Source of the DNA: Actinomycetes bacterium
GTDB taxonomy: Bacteria; Actinomycetota; Actinomycetes; Actinomycetales; Dermatophilaceae
DNA: 58,899 nt
Reading direction: 5' to 3'
NCBI GenBank assembly: GCA_029552065.1
Contig: JAKPEG010000015.1
Span: 2,501 to 61,399, forward strand
Part shown: in pieces, positions 29,519-38,699 of the stretch
Numbering within the stretch: position 1 is the stretch's first letter
Layout: each line of letters begins with the position of its first letter
Made by a program: the position numbers and the translations under genes
The notes under the pieces: model-generated
Told to the model about the DNA's origin: nothing
What the model saw: only the letters and a program-made list of their open reading frames with translations
Database searches by the model: none

Positions 29519-30781
29519 TCAGCGGCCGGCGAGCAGGGTGATCGCGTGGATGATCAGGCCGACCAGACCGCCGACGATCGTGCCGTTGATCCGGATGAAC
29601 TGCAGGTCGCGGCCCACGTGCAGCTCGACCTTCTCGGCGGTCTCCCGTCCGTCCCAACGCTCGATCGTGTGGCTGATGACCGTCGTGAGTTCGTCGCCGT
29701 AGCGGTCGACGACGAAGGCGGCGAGGTCCGCGGCATAGCCGTCGAGCCGTGCGCGGAGGGTGGCGTCGTCGCGGACGTGCTCGGCGAACGCGCGCAGTTG
29801 GCCCTCGATCCGACCGCGGACCGGGGAGTCGGGCTCACTGAGCGACCGGATGAGGGCCGCCCGGAAGGCCGACCACAGCGAGGTCGCCGTCGCGAGCAGC
29901 TGGGGGTGTTCGAGCATCCTCAGCTTGAGCCGCTCCGCGCGGGCCATCGTCTCCGGGTCCTCGAGCAGGTCCGTGGCGAGTTGGGCGAGCAGGTCGTCGA
30001 GGGCGAGCCGGGCGTGGTGGAACGGGTTCTCCCGGATCTCCTCCACCCACAGCAGGGCCTCGGCGTAGAGGCGCTTGATGACCAGCTCGTTCACCCGGTT
30101 GGGCGCCCACCAGGGAGCCCGCTCCTCGAGGACGGCCGCGAAGGTCGCCTCGTTGAGCAGCAGCCACCGGTGTCCCTCGGCGATGGCGAGGTCGACGAGT
30201 CCGTGGTGGGCCTTGTCGCGGACCACCTCGCCGAGGAAGGTCCCGGCGATCGGGCTCACCGGCTCCTCGCGCAGGCGCGGGAGCACGGCCTCGTCGAGCA
30301 GCCCCGCGACCGAGTCGTCGCGCAACCTTGTGAGGGCGGCGACGCTGACCGAGACGACCTCGTCGGCCGCCCGGCGGGTGTGCTCGGGCACGAGCAGCCA
30401 GGCCGCGCTGCGGGCCGCGATCGCGGCCGCCTGGACCCGGTCGCGGACGATCTCCTCGCGCAGGAAGTTGGCCCCCATGAAGTCCTGGAGGCTGCGGGCG
30501 AGCATGTCCTTCTTGCGCGGGATGAGCGCCGTGTGCGGGATCGGCAGGCCGAGTGGGTGGCGGAAGAGCGCCGTGACGGCGAACCAGTCGGCCATCGCGC
30601 CCACCATCGAGGCCTCGGCCCCGGCGTTGACGAAGCCCCAGATGCCGTCGCGCCCGAGGGTGAGGACGTAGACGATGGCGGCGAAGATCAGCAGCCCCAG
30701 GGCCACCATCCGCATCCGGCGCAGCCCGCGCCGGCGTTCCTCGTCGGCGTCGGAGTCGACGATCACGCTCACCCTGGACAC
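29519..30781 (-). CDS. DUF445-family membrane protein
   Basis: 420-residue protein of the DUF445 (YjiN-like) family of unknown function. There is an N-terminal transmembrane helix (MVALGLLIFAAIVYVL), then the family hallmark GAEASMVGAMADWFAVTALFRHPLG followed by PHTALIPRKKDMLARSL. A long helical middle follows, and the C-terminal hydrophobic hairpin is INGTIVGGLVGLIIHAI. Start GTG 30781 has GGGAGG about 9 bases upstream; the longer open frame is low-complexity. Together with the divergent regulator gene it flanks a 170-base region. Confidence 0.88.
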   Translation of the reverse strand: MSRVSVIVDSDADEERRRGLRRMRMVALGLLIFAAIVYVLTLGRDGIWGFVNAGAEASMVGAMADWFAVTALFRHPLGLPIPHTALIPRKKDMLARSLQDFMGANFLREEIVRDRVQAAAIAARSAAWLLVPEHTRRAADEVVSVSVAALTRLRDDSVAGLLDEAVLPRLREEPVSPIAGTFLGEVVRDKAHHGLVDLAIAEGHRWLLLNEATFAAVLEERAPWWAPNRVNELVIKRLYAEALLWVEEIRENPFHHARLALDDLLAQLATDLLEDPETMARAERLKLRMLEHPQLLATATSLWSAFRAALIRSLSEPDSPVRGRIEGQLRAFAEHVRDDATLRARLDGYAADLAAFVVDRYGDELTTVISHTIERWDGRETAEKVELHVGRDLQFIRINGTIVGGLVGLIIHAITLLAGR

Positions 30782-30951
30782 CTGCTCGTTCCTCCCTGTC
30801 CATCCGTGCGCTCGCCGGCCTCGAACCGGCCTCGCGGCCGTCCGTGCAACGCCCGCAGCGGGCGGCTCGTTCCGCCTGGGCCCGCGGGTCCGAACACAAC
30901 CCTCACACACCCGAGACGGGCCCGTGACCCGGGGCCTCTACAGTGCCTCAC

Positions 30952-31725
30952 GTGCCGTCCCCCGAGTCAGCCACGCCGACCGGTCCCACGACCCGGCTCG
31001 TCCTGGTCGTCGAGGACGACCGGGCGATCGCCGACCTGCTCGTCCTCACCCTCGAGCACGCCGGCCACCGGGCGCTGGCCGTCCGCGACGGCGACGCGGC
31101 CCTCGAAGCCGTCACCCGGCATACCCCCGACGTCGTCCTGCTCGACATCGGCCTGCCCGGACGCGACGGCATCGAGGTATGCCGCGCGCTGCGGTCCGCG
31201 GGCGACTGGACCCCGGTGCTCTTCCTCACCGCCCGCGACGACGTCGTCGACCGGGTCGTCGGGCTGGAGTTGGGCGCCGACGACTACGTGACCAAGCCCT
31301 TCTCTCCCCGCGAGGTGCTCGCCCGGGTGACCGCGGTGCTGCGCCGGTCCGACGCCGTGGCCGAGGGGGCGGGCCGGGTCGGTCCGGCCCGTCGGCCCGC
31401 CGAGGAGGCCGTGCGCATGGGCGGGGTCGAGTGCCTCCCCGCGCAGCGGCGCGTCCTCGTCGACGGGGTCGAGATCGCGTTCACGGCGACCGAGTTCGAC
31501 CTGCTCGTGCACCTGCTGCGGGCGCCGGGGCGGGTGTTCACCCGCGGTCAGCTCTTGCGCGACGTGTGGGGTCAGACCTCCCCAGCGGGGCTGCGCACCG
31601 TCGACGTCCATGTCGCCCAGGTGCGCGCGAAGCTCGGGGGTCACGAGGTCATCCGGACCGTCCGCGGCGTCGGCTACGCCGGACGGAGCGCCCGCGAGCT
31701 CGGCGGTCCCGGGGGTCCGGCGTGA
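30952..31725 (+). CDS. OmpR-family response regulator
   Basis: 257-residue two-component regulator. The receiver domain (about 15-130) has the acidic pocket VVEDDRAIADL, phospho-acceptor Asp in VVLLDIGLPG, and Lys in DDYVTKPFSP. The C-terminal winged helix (about 155-245) includes TATEFDLLVHLLRAPGRVF and VDVHVAQVRAKLG. GTG 30952 is preferred: -10-like TACAGT (30939-30944) ends 7 bases upstream, and the alternative GTG 30943 overlaps that box. It overlaps the kinase gene by GTGA. Target genes are unknown. Confidence 0.93.
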   Translation: MPSPESATPTGPTTRLVLVVEDDRAIADLLVLTLEHAGHRALAVRDGDAALEAVTRHTPDVVLLDIGLPGRDGIEVCRALRSAGDWTPVLFLTARDDVVDRVVGLELGADDYVTKPFSPREVLARVTAVLRRSDAVAEGAGRVGPARRPAEEAVRMGGVECLPAQRRVLVDGVEIAFTATEFDLLVHLLRAPGRVFTRGQLLRDVWGQTSPAGLRTVDVHVAQVRAKLGGHEVIRTVRGVGYAGRSARELGGPGGPA

Positions 31726-33107
31726 CCGGGCTGCGCGCATGGAGCCGCTCCCTCGCCGCGCAGATCTCCGGGCTCGCGCTGCTCGTCGTGCTCGTCACGG
31801 CGGTCGTCGGCACCGGCGCTGCGGTGGTCCTCGTCCAGCGGGCCAACGACCAGGCCGCCGGGCGCACCCTCGCGGCCCTCGCCGACGCGGCGAGCACGGT
31901 CGCCGGGCAGTCCGCCAATGCCGACCTGGGTCTGGGGCGAGCCCGGCGGGCGCTCGACGGCATGGGCGTCCAGGTGGCCGTCGTCCGCACGGTGGCCGGG
32001 CGGACCGTCGTCACCGGCGATCCACTGGCGCGGCGGCTCACGACGGCCGTCCTGCTCGATCGGCTGGCCCGCGGGGAGGACGCCTCCGACGAGGTGGTCG
32101 ACGAGGGCGGCCGGGTCTTCGTCGAGGCGCGCGCCTCGGGATCCGGCGGTCTCGTGCTCGTCCAACGCCGGTCCGACGCGGTGGCGCTCGGTCAGGCGGC
32201 GATCGTGCGGATGGTCTGGGGTTTCGCGGCCGTCGCCGTCCTGGCCGTCCTGCTCGGCTGGTGGGTCGCCCGGCGGCTCGCGGCACCCCTGCGCCGGACC
32301 GCGGCGGCCGCCGCCGAACTCGCCGCCGGGCATCGGCAGGTCGCCGTCGAGGAGTCCGGCCCGGCCGAGGTGGCGGCCGTGGCCGCCTCGGTGACGAGCC
32401 TGGCCCGGGCCCTGGCCCACTCCGAGGCCCGGCAACGGGAATTCCTGCTGTCCGTCTCGCACGACCTGCGCACCCCGCTCACCGCGATCACCGGCTATGC
32501 GGAGTCACTCGCCGACGGGATCATCCCCGCCGACCGCGCGCCCGAGGCCGGCCGCGTCGTGGGCCGGGAGGCGGCCCGGCTCGAGCGGATGGTCGCCGAC
32601 CTGCTCGACCTCGCTCGGCTCGACGCGGGCGAACTGCAGGTCGACCTCTCCCCCGTCGACCTGCGCGGTCTGCTCCTGGCCGGCGAGCCGGTGTGGCGCC
32701 ACCGCTGCGCGGCCGTCGAGGTCGAGTTCCGACTCGAGGTCCCCGACGAGGGGCTCGTCGTCCGCGCCGACGCCGACCGGCTGCGCCAGGCACTCGACGG
32801 TCTGCTCGACAACGCCCTACGTGCCACCCCGGCCGGGCGCCCCGTCGTCGTCGCCGCCCATGCCGACGGCGGGTATGCCGTGCTCGAGGTCCGCGACGGC
32901 GGCCCCGGCCTTCGCACGGAGGACTTCGCCGTCGCCTTCGAACGCTCGGTCCTCTACGAGCGCTACCGCGGGGTGCGCGAGGTCGGCACCGGGCTGGGCC
33001 TCGCGATCGTCGCCCGCATCGTCGCCCGCCACGGCGGGACGGTCGCGGCATACCCGGCGCCCGAGGGCGGCGCGGCCTTCGGACTGCGGTTGCCGCGCGC
33101 GAGCTGA
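31722..33107 (+). CDS. Membrane sensor histidine kinase
   Basis: 461-residue partner of the preceding regulator. TM1 is at about residues 14-36, with an extracytoplasmic sensor of ~120 residues. TM2 is near 165-185 (GFAAVAVLAVLLGWWVA), then HAMP. The HisKA domain has EFLLSVSHDLRTPLTAITGY and the HATPase domain has RQALDGLLDNALRATP, DGGPGL and GTGLGLAIV. The sensor domain has no cysteine or obvious ligand motif. It starts by GTGA overlap with the regulator. The neighbouring DUF1800/DUF1501 pair, 62 bases downstream on the same strand, may be a target, but that is inference. Confidence 0.92.
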   Translation: MTGLRAWSRSLAAQISGLALLVVLVTAVVGTGAAVVLVQRANDQAAGRTLAALADAASTVAGQSANADLGLGRARRALDGMGVQVAVVRTVAGRTVVTGDPLARRLTTAVLLDRLARGEDASDEVVDEGGRVFVEARASGSGGLVLVQRRSDAVALGQAAIVRMVWGFAAVAVLAVLLGWWVARRLAAPLRRTAAAAAELAAGHRQVAVEESGPAEVAAVAASVTSLARALAHSEARQREFLLSVSHDLRTPLTAITGYAESLADGIIPADRAPEAGRVVGREAARLERMVADLLDLARLDAGELQVDLSPVDLRGLLLAGEPVWRHRCAAVEVEFRLEVPDEGLVVRADADRLRQALDGLLDNALRATPAGRPVVVAAHADGGYAVLEVRDGGPGLRTEDFAVAFERSVLYERYRGVREVGTGLGLAIVARIVARHGGTVAAYPAPEGGAAFGLRLPRAS

Positions 33108-33169
33108 CCGACGCCGGATCGTCACCGCCCGCTGATCGTCCTCGAACAATCCCGGGCGAGCCTGGTCGC

Positions 33170-34465
33170 ATGGCGACCTCGTGGGGATCCCCGGAATGGG
33201 CAGCTGCGGCCCGGGTGCTGCGGCGGGCGGGTTTCGGTGCACGTGGAGCCGACGTGGACGCGGCGCTCGACCTCGGCGTCGGCGGGTGGCTCGACCGCGA
33301 ACTGGGCGCGGACCCGAGCCTCGACGCGGGCGTGCGCGCGACCCCGCCTCCGGCCCTGCCCCCGGTCGACCGCGCCGACCTTCAGGCCGACCGGGCGGCC
33401 GTGCGGGCCCAGGGGGAACAGCTCGTCGGCTGGTGGCTGCGTCGGATGGCCGCCGCCGACCATCCCTTGACGGAGCGAATCACCTGGGGCTGGCACGAAC
33501 ACTTCGCCACGTCCCTGGCCAAGGTGGGTTCGCCGCACCTCATGCTCGTCCAGAACGAGCGGCTGCGCGGGCTCGGTCGGGGTTCCTTCCCCGTCCTGGC
33601 CCGGGAGATGCTCACCGATCCCGCCCTCCTCCGGTGGCTCGACGGCGGGCGCAACACCCGCAGCGCGCCCAACGAGAACCTCGCCCGCGAGTTCCTCGAG
33701 CTGTTCACGCTCGGCGTGGACGCGGGCTACACCGAGGTCGACGTGCGCGAGGGGGCGCGTGCGCTCACCGGCTGGGTGGTCCGGCCGGACCGCGCACAGT
33801 TCGTCCCCGCACGGCACGACCCGGGGTCCAAGACCGTGTTCGGGCACACCGGTCGGTGGGACACCGACGCCTTCGCCGAGATCGTCCTGGCCCAGCCCGC
33901 CTGCCCCGACCATGTCGCGACCCGGTGGTGGCGCCGGCTCGCGGCGCCCGTCGGGCCCGGGGCAGGAGCGCTCGAACGGCTCACGGCGGCATACGGGTCA
34001 ACCGGCGACGTCACGAAGCTCATCCGCGCGATCCTCACCGACCCGGACTTCGCGCCGGCCGAGGGAACCATGGTCGTGGCGCCGGTCGAGTGGGCGGTCG
34101 GGGCCGTGCGCGCGCTGCGGGTCACCCTCGACGGGCGGACCAACGCTGCCCTCGCGCTCGGCCTGCGACGCCTCGGGCAGCTCCCGTTCCTCCCACCCAA
34201 CGTCTCCGGCTGGCCCGCGGGTCAGGCCTGGCTGTCGACCGCGTCGGCGGCGACCCGGGTCGAACTGGCCGCGCTCCTCGTGCGGGCCGGCGACCTCGGC
34301 CCGGTCGAGGCGGCGGCGCCGGCCGACCGGGCGCGGGCCGCCGCCCACCTGCTCGGGATCCCGCGGTTGAGCGAGCACACCCTGGCCGCCGTGCGACCGG
34401 ACCTGGGCGACCCCCGGGCCCTGGCCACCACCCTGCTCGTGAGCCCCGAGTACCTCGTCCACTGA
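33170..34465 (+). CDS. DUF1800 domain-containing protein
   Basis: 431-residue DUF1800 protein of unknown function. Family blocks are visible: RVLRRAGFGARGADVDAAL at the N-terminus, ITWGWHEHFATSLAKV, LVQNERLRGLGRGSF, REMLTDPALLRWLDGGRN and PNENLAREFLELFTLG. The C-terminal part carries GQLPFLPPNVSGWPAGQAWL, also typical. No signal peptide is evident. It is followed at 27 bases by the DUF1501 gene. This pair is widely conserved, mostly in exported or surface contexts, with no proven biochemical role. Confidence 0.9.
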   Translation: MATSWGSPEWAAAARVLRRAGFGARGADVDAALDLGVGGWLDRELGADPSLDAGVRATPPPALPPVDRADLQADRAAVRAQGEQLVGWWLRRMAAADHPLTERITWGWHEHFATSLAKVGSPHLMLVQNERLRGLGRGSFPVLAREMLTDPALLRWLDGGRNTRSAPNENLAREFLELFTLGVDAGYTEVDVREGARALTGWVVRPDRAQFVPARHDPGSKTVFGHTGRWDTDAFAEIVLAQPACPDHVATRWWRRLAAPVGPGAGALERLTAAYGSTGDVTKLIRAILTDPDFAPAEGTMVVAPVEWAVGAVRALRVTLDGRTNAALALGLRRLGQLPFLPPNVSGWPAGQAWLSTASAATRVELAALLVRAGDLGPVEAAAPADRARAAAHLLGIPRLSEHTLAAVRPDLGDPRALATTLLVSPEYLVH

Positions 34466-34492
34466 CGGCTCGTCCAGGGAAGGAGAGCTCCC

Positions 34493-35737
34493 GTGAGTGC
34501 ACCACCGGTCCGCCTCGGCCGCCCCCTCGACGGAATCACCCGTCGAAGCCTCCTGCGGGCCTCGGGGGTCCTTGGGGCCACCGCCCTCGCATCCGGCTTC
34601 GGCAAGGTCGGCCTCGACACGGTGCTCGCGAGGGCCGGCACCGACCCGCTCCCGGCCGGCACGCCGATCCTCGTCGTGCTCACCCTCTATGGCGGCAACG
34701 ACGGGCTCAACACGCTCGTGCCCTTTGCCGACCCTGCCTACCACTCCGCCCGGCCCGGACTCGCTCTGGCGCCCGACACCGTCCTTCGGCTGGACGACGA
34801 CTTCGGACTCAATCCCGGACTTGCCCATGTGGCAACCGAATTCGGAGCCGGCCGGGTGGCGATCGTCCAAGGCGTCGGGTATCCCGGCGCCGACCGGTCC
34901 CACTTCCGGTCGATGGACGTCTGGCAGACCGCATCGCCCGCGACCCCGGCCACCAGCGGCTGGTTAGGCCGCTGGTTGGACGCCTCGGGCGGGGATCCGT
35001 TGCTCGCGCTCGGGATCGACGAAGTGCTCCCGCCGTTGCTCGTCGGCGAGCGCAGCGTGGCAGCCGCCCTCTCCCCCACGACGCGGCCGGTCCGCCCGGT
35101 GGTCGGCCGGACCCTCGCGGCCCTCGCATCCAACGCTCCTCGCTCCGGTGGCCCGGCCGAGACCGAGGCGACCGCCGCCGTGCGGGCGAGCTACGCGGCA
35201 TACGGGCGGCTGGCCTCGCTCGCCGCCGGCGTCGAGAACGGCGATCCCGTGCCGACCGACCGGCTCGCGGCCCAGCTCAGGGTGGTCGCGCGCTGCATCC
35301 GCGCCGGCGCACCCACCCGCGTGTATGCCGCGTCGCTCGCCGGATTCGACACGCACGCAGGCGAACTCGCCACTCAACGGTCGTTGCTGACCCGGGTGGA
35401 CGGTGCGCTCGCCGGATTCCGCACGGCACTCGCCGGCCACGAGCGGGCACGGGACGTCGTCGTCCTCGCCTATTCCGAGTTCGGCCGCCGGGTCGCCGCG
35501 AATGCCTCGGACGGCACCGACCACGGCACGGCCGGACCGGTCTTCCTCCTCGGCGACCGGGTGCGTGGTGGGCTGCACGGCGAGCGGCCGTCGCTCACCG
35601 GATTGGACCGGGGAGACTTGCGCACGACGACCGACTTCCGATCCGTGTATGCCGCGGTGCTCGCACGCGTCCTCGACACCGACCCCGAGCGGGTGTTACC
35701 GCCGGGCAGCCCGGGACCACTCGACCTGCTGGTCTAG
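34493..35737 (+). CDS. DUF1501 domain-containing protein, Tat signal
   Basis: 414-residue protein of the DUF1501 family, related by fold to alkaline-phosphatase/sulfatase-like enzymes. The N-terminus has a Tat signal (TRRSLLRASG then a hydrophobic Ala/Gly stretch), so it is probably exported folded. Typical segments are VLTLYGGNDGLNTLVPFADP, FRSMDVWQT, GFDTHAGE and YSEFGRRVAANASDGTDHGT, the last carrying the conserved metal-site-like Asp/His. GTG 34493 has AAGGAGAG about 6-8 bases upstream. It forms a unit with the DUF1800 gene and converges with sseB across 16 bases. Confidence 0.9.
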   Translation: MSAPPVRLGRPLDGITRRSLLRASGVLGATALASGFGKVGLDTVLARAGTDPLPAGTPILVVLTLYGGNDGLNTLVPFADPAYHSARPGLALAPDTVLRLDDDFGLNPGLAHVATEFGAGRVAIVQGVGYPGADRSHFRSMDVWQTASPATPATSGWLGRWLDASGGDPLLALGIDEVLPPLLVGERSVAAALSPTTRPVRPVVGRTLAALASNAPRSGGPAETEATAAVRASYAAYGRLASLAAGVENGDPVPTDRLAAQLRVVARCIRAGAPTRVYAASLAGFDTHAGELATQRSLLTRVDGALAGFRTALAGHERARDVVVLAYSEFGRRVAANASDGTDHGTAGPVFLLGDRVRGGLHGERPSLTGLDRGDLRTTTDFRSVYAAVLARVLDTDPERVLPPGSPGPLDLLV

Positions 35738-35753
35738 CGTGCCGCTCCGGGGG

Positions 35754-36539
35754 TCAGCCGTCCGCCTGGCGGACGGCGAAGGAGAGTCCGTCGAGCCGCG
35801 CCCGCAGCTCGCCGTCGGTGGCGAGTCGCTCGCCGACCCGGGTCGCGAGTGCCGCGACGGCCTCGTCGCCCAGGCCGGGACGCAGCGCGAGACGCACCCG
35901 CAGCACGCCCGACGCGGGCGGTTCGCCGTCGCCGAGATCGTGTCCTGCGACGTCGGGCTCCGCCGCGACGGCCGCGGCCACCCCGGCCGCGACCACCGGA
36001 TCCTCGTGGGCGGGCTCCCAGTCACGGACCATCGCGAGGGCCCACACCATGCTCGGTCGCAGCGCGAGTGCATGCGGTGAGGCCAGGTCCAGGAGCATCG
36101 TGTCGCAGCCCTCGGCGACGGCCGCCTGCGCGGCCCGGTCGGCCGTCACCGGCACCGGCCTGGCCTGCGGGTCCCAGGCGGCGAGGGCGTCGAGTCCGCT
36201 GAAGACCGGTAGCGCCCGCTGGCCGTCCGGCCCGGTGAGCGTCACGGTCGCCATCTCCGCGTGCCCGTCGACGCGCAGACCGTCGCGGATCTCGGTGTCG
36301 ACCGCCATCGCGACGACGGGCACGAGCCACCGGGCGCCGGCGACGAGGCGCAGCAACCGCCGGTCGCCCTCGACCGACGGCGTCTCGGCCACCTGGGCCA
36401 TCGCCTCGAGCAGCTCGGGGTCGGCACCTCCCCGGTCTTCCTCGAAACCCGACGGCGAGAGCGCGCGGTGGGCCCACGGCATACCGGAGGAATCGGCCGG
36501 TCCCTCGTGGTGCGGGCTGTCATGGTGCGCGTGGGTCAT
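35754..36539 (-). CDS. SseB-family protein
   Basis: 261 residues. The central block VPVVAMAVDTEIRDGLRVDG followed by MATVTLTGPDGQRALPVFSG and LLDLASPHALALRP is characteristic of actinobacterial SseB-family proteins; the exact function is unknown. The His-rich N-terminus ([13 protein letters not shown]) could bind metal. It overlaps ridA by ATGA at its start. In many actinobacteria this gene is directly followed by infC; here about 15.5 kb separate them. Confidence 0.8.
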   Translation of the reverse strand: MTHAHHDSPHHEGPADSSGMPWAHRALSPSGFEEDRGGADPELLEAMAQVAETPSVEGDRRLLRLVAGARWLVPVVAMAVDTEIRDGLRVDGHAEMATVTLTGPDGQRALPVFSGLDALAAWDPQARPVPVTADRAAQAAVAEGCDTMLLDLASPHALALRPSMVWALAMVRDWEPAHEDPVVAAGVAAAVAAEPDVAGHDLGDGEPPASGVLRVRLALRPGLGDEAVAALATRVGERLATDGELRARLDGLSFAVRQADG

Positions 36540-36964
36540 CCGGTGACCGCCTCGAGCTCGACCTCGACGCGCATGTCGGGGTGCAGGAGGCCGGCGACGA
36601 GGACCATCGTCGCGGCCGGCGGGTGGGCGGCGAAGACCTCCCCGTGCACGGCACCGACGGCGTCGCAGTCGGCCCGGTCGAGGACGTACATCCGGGTCCG
36701 GACGACGTCGGCGAGATCGCCACCGAGCTCACGGATCGCCGCGAGGCCGGTGTCGAGCGCGACCCGGAGCTGTGGGGCGGCATCGCGTCCCGCGAGGACC
36801 TCGGGGTCGGCGGCGGCCGTGCAGCCCGAGACGACGATCCGCTCCCCCACGCGCAGCGCCCGGCAGTAGCCGTAGGTGCGCTCCCACGGACCACCCGACC
36901 ACACGCGCTCCCGCTCGCCCGGCGGCACTGGCTCGGTCACCGGTCCGGTGAGCGGGTCGGTCAC
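36536..36964 (-). CDS. RidA-family protein
   Basis: 142-residue member of the YjgF/YER057c/UK114 family, which hydrolyses reactive enamine/imine intermediates in its best-studied members. [21 protein letters not shown] at the N-terminus, then [13 protein letters not shown] and [11 protein letters not shown], match the family. The active-site Arg of true RidA falls in the RTRMYV segment. GTG 36964 overlaps the priA stop by GTGA and the gene overlaps sseB by ATGA, so it is in the his operon transcription unit. Its link to histidine or PLP metabolism is inference. Confidence 0.88.
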   Translation of the reverse strand: MTDPLTGPVTEPVPPGERERVWSGGPWERTYGYCRALRVGERIVVSGCTAAADPEVLAGRDAAPQLRVALDTGLAAIRELGGDLADVVRTRMYVLDRADCDAVGAVHGEVFAAHPPAATMVLVAGLLHPDMRVEVELEAVTG

Positions 36965-37692
36965 GGCCGACCGGCGAGGTCGAGGGCCTCCGGCAGACCG
37001 AAAGCGCCTGTGTAGAGCGCCGATCCGATGATCGCACCCTCGACCCCTTCGGGCACGAGCTCGCGGATCGCGGCGACGTCCTCGAGGGTCGACACGCCGC
37101 CGGAGGCGATGACCGGTCGGTCGGTGCGGGCGCACACCTCGCGCAGCAGCGCGAGGTTGGGCCCGGCGAGCATCCCGTCCTTGGCGACGTCGGTGACGAC
37201 GTAGCGCGAGCAGCCCTCGGCGTCGAGCCGTGCGAGGGTCTCCCACACGTCGCCGCCCTCGGTGGTCCAGCCGCGCGCGGCCAACCGGGTGCCGCGCACG
37301 TCGAGCCCGACGGCGACCCGGTCACCGTGCTCGGCGATCGCCCGGGCCGTCCACTCGGGGTCCTCGAGCGCCGCGGTGCCGACGTTGACCCGTCGACAGC
37401 CGGTGGCCAGGGCGATCTCCAGCGACTCCGCGTCGCGGATCCCGCCGGACAGCTCGACCTGCAGGTCGAGCCGGCCCACGATCTGCGCGATGAGCTCGCG
37501 GTTGTTGCCACGGCGGAAGGCGGCGTCGAGGTCGACGAGGTGGATCCATTCGGCCCCCTCGTCCTGCCATCGCTTCGCGGCCAGCCAGGGATCACCGAAC
37601 TGCCAGCCCGAGCCGGCCACGCCCTGCTGGAGTTGGACGGCTCCCCCGTCGGCGATGTCGACGGCCGGCAGCAGTTGCAGTCGCGGGCTCAT
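36961..37692 (-). CDS. priA: Bifunctional HisA/TrpF isomerase (PriA)
   Basis: 243-residue (beta-alpha)8 barrel. In actinobacteria lacking a separate trpF, PriA isomerises both ProFAR (histidine) and PRA (tryptophan). Visible motifs are [15 protein letters not shown] (catalytic Asp), [23 protein letters not shown] (second catalytic Asp) and [15 protein letters not shown] 37692 overlaps the membrane-protein gene by ATGA. Whether it is PriA or single-function HisA depends on whether a trpF exists elsewhere, which cannot be seen here. hisF, which often follows, is absent. Confidence 0.93.
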   Translation of the reverse strand: MSPRLQLLPAVDIADGGAVQLQQGVAGSGWQFGDPWLAAKRWQDEGAEWIHLVDLDAAFRRGNNRELIAQIVGRLDLQVELSGGIRDAESLEIALATGCRRVNVGTAALEDPEWTARAIAEHGDRVAVGLDVRGTRLAARGWTTEGGDVWETLARLDAEGCSRYVVTDVAKDGMLAGPNLALLREVCARTDRPVIASGGVSTLEDVAAIRELVPEGVEGAIIGSALYTGAFGLPEALDLAGRP

Positions 37693-38057
37693 GCCGCACC
37701 TCCCGTGGAGGGCTGGTCCTGCGGACCCGCCGGTATGCCGCCCGCTCCCGGCTGCGGGGTGCCTGGCTGCGCGGCCGCCTGGTCGGCCGCGACGTCGGCG
37801 GCGATCTGCGCGCGGTTCTTCCACACGATGTAGCCGAGTCCGAGGAGCAGGACGAGCACGAGCAGCCCGATCCGGGCCGGCCAGGAGAGCTCGAGGAGGG
37901 CACCCACCACGAGCACGCCCAGGCCCGAGCCGATCGTCGAGGCCACCCCGGGGCGACGCCGTCGGCGGGTGGGATAGAGCCGCGAGGTGCCGGAACGGGA
38001 CCGGCTGCTCGTCCTGCGGCGCCCGGAGCTGCGGGCCCCCGTCTTGCGTGTCGTCAT
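37689..38057 (-). CDS. Small membrane protein of unknown function in his operon
   Basis: 122 residues. A strongly basic N-terminus (Arg/Ser-rich, residues 1-36) is followed by two hydrophobic segments (about 40-58 and 62-80: [34 protein letters not shown]). The tail is Ala/Pro/Gln-rich. By the positive-inside rule the N-terminus is probably cytoplasmic. It overlaps both hisH (ATGA) and priA (ATGA), so it is part of the operon. I do not recognise a family. Confidence 0.8.
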   Translation of the reverse strand: MTTRKTGARSSGRRRTSSRSRSGTSRLYPTRRRRRPGVASTIGSGLGVLVVGALLELSWPARIGLLVLVLLLGLGYIVWKNRAQIAADVAADQAAAQPGTPQPGAGGIPAGPQDQPSTGGAA

Positions 38058-38692
38058 AGTGACCTCACCCAGTTCTCCAACAGGTGTGCGCCGGCGTCGC
38101 CGGACTTCTCGGGGTGGAACTGCGTCGCGGCGAGCGGACCGTTCTCGACCGCGGCGACGAACGGACCACCGTGCGTGGCCCAGGTGACGACGGGGGCCAC
38201 GCGCGCGAACGGTCCGGCGGGTTCGAGCGTCCAGGACTGGGCGGCATAGGAGTGGACGAAGTAGAAGCGCTCGGACTCGACGCCGGCGAACAGCACCGAG
38301 CCCTCACCCACCTGCACCCGCGACCAGCCCATGTGCGGCACGACCGGCGCCTGCAGCCGCTCGACCATCCCCGGCCACTCCCCGAGGCCCTCCTGCGGGG
38401 CGGGCGACGGCTCGGTCGACCCGTCGAAGAGCACCTGCATCGCGACGCAGACGCCCAGGACCGGGCGCCCACCGGCCAGCCGCAGCTCGATGATCCGGGC
38501 CCCGTCGGCGGCCCGCAGACCGGCCAGGCAGGCGTGGAAGTTGCCCACGCCGGGCACGAACAGGCCGTCGGCCTCGAGCGCGGTGCCGGCGTCGGCGGTG
38601 AGGGTCACCGAGGCCCCCACGCGCTCGAGAGCGCGCACGGCCGAGCGGACGTTGCCGCTGCCGTAGTCGAAGACGACGACCTTCCTGCTCAC
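38054..38692 (-). CDS. hisH: Imidazole glycerol phosphate synthase, glutaminase subunit
   Basis: Class I glutamine amidotransferase that feeds ammonia to HisF. 212 residues. The nucleophile Cys is in [14 protein letters not shown], the oxyanion-strand Gly/Val in [12 protein letters not shown], and the catalytic His/Glu in [16 protein letters not shown] 38692 gives a normal N-terminus ([16 protein letters not shown]). GTG 38698 is also possible, with GGGGAG 4 bases ahead of it. The HisF partner is not in this window. Confidence 0.95.
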   Translation of the reverse strand: MSRKVVVFDYGSGNVRSAVRALERVGASVTLTADAGTALEADGLFVPGVGNFHACLAGLRAADGARIIELRLAGGRPVLGVCVAMQVLFDGSTEPSPAPQEGLGEWPGMVERLQAPVVPHMGWSRVQVGEGSVLFAGVESERFYFVHSYAAQSWTLEPAGPFARVAPVVTWATHGGPFVAAVENGPLAATQFHPEKSGDAGAHLLENWVRSL

Positions 38693-38699
38693 CCGCACG

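Noticed and set aside
30815..30835. tRNA T-arm-like GCCGGTTCGAGGCCGGC on the minus strand
   Set aside because: No acceptor stem, D-arm or anticodon arm around it; it is one of several G+C-rich stems upstream of the DUF445 gene.
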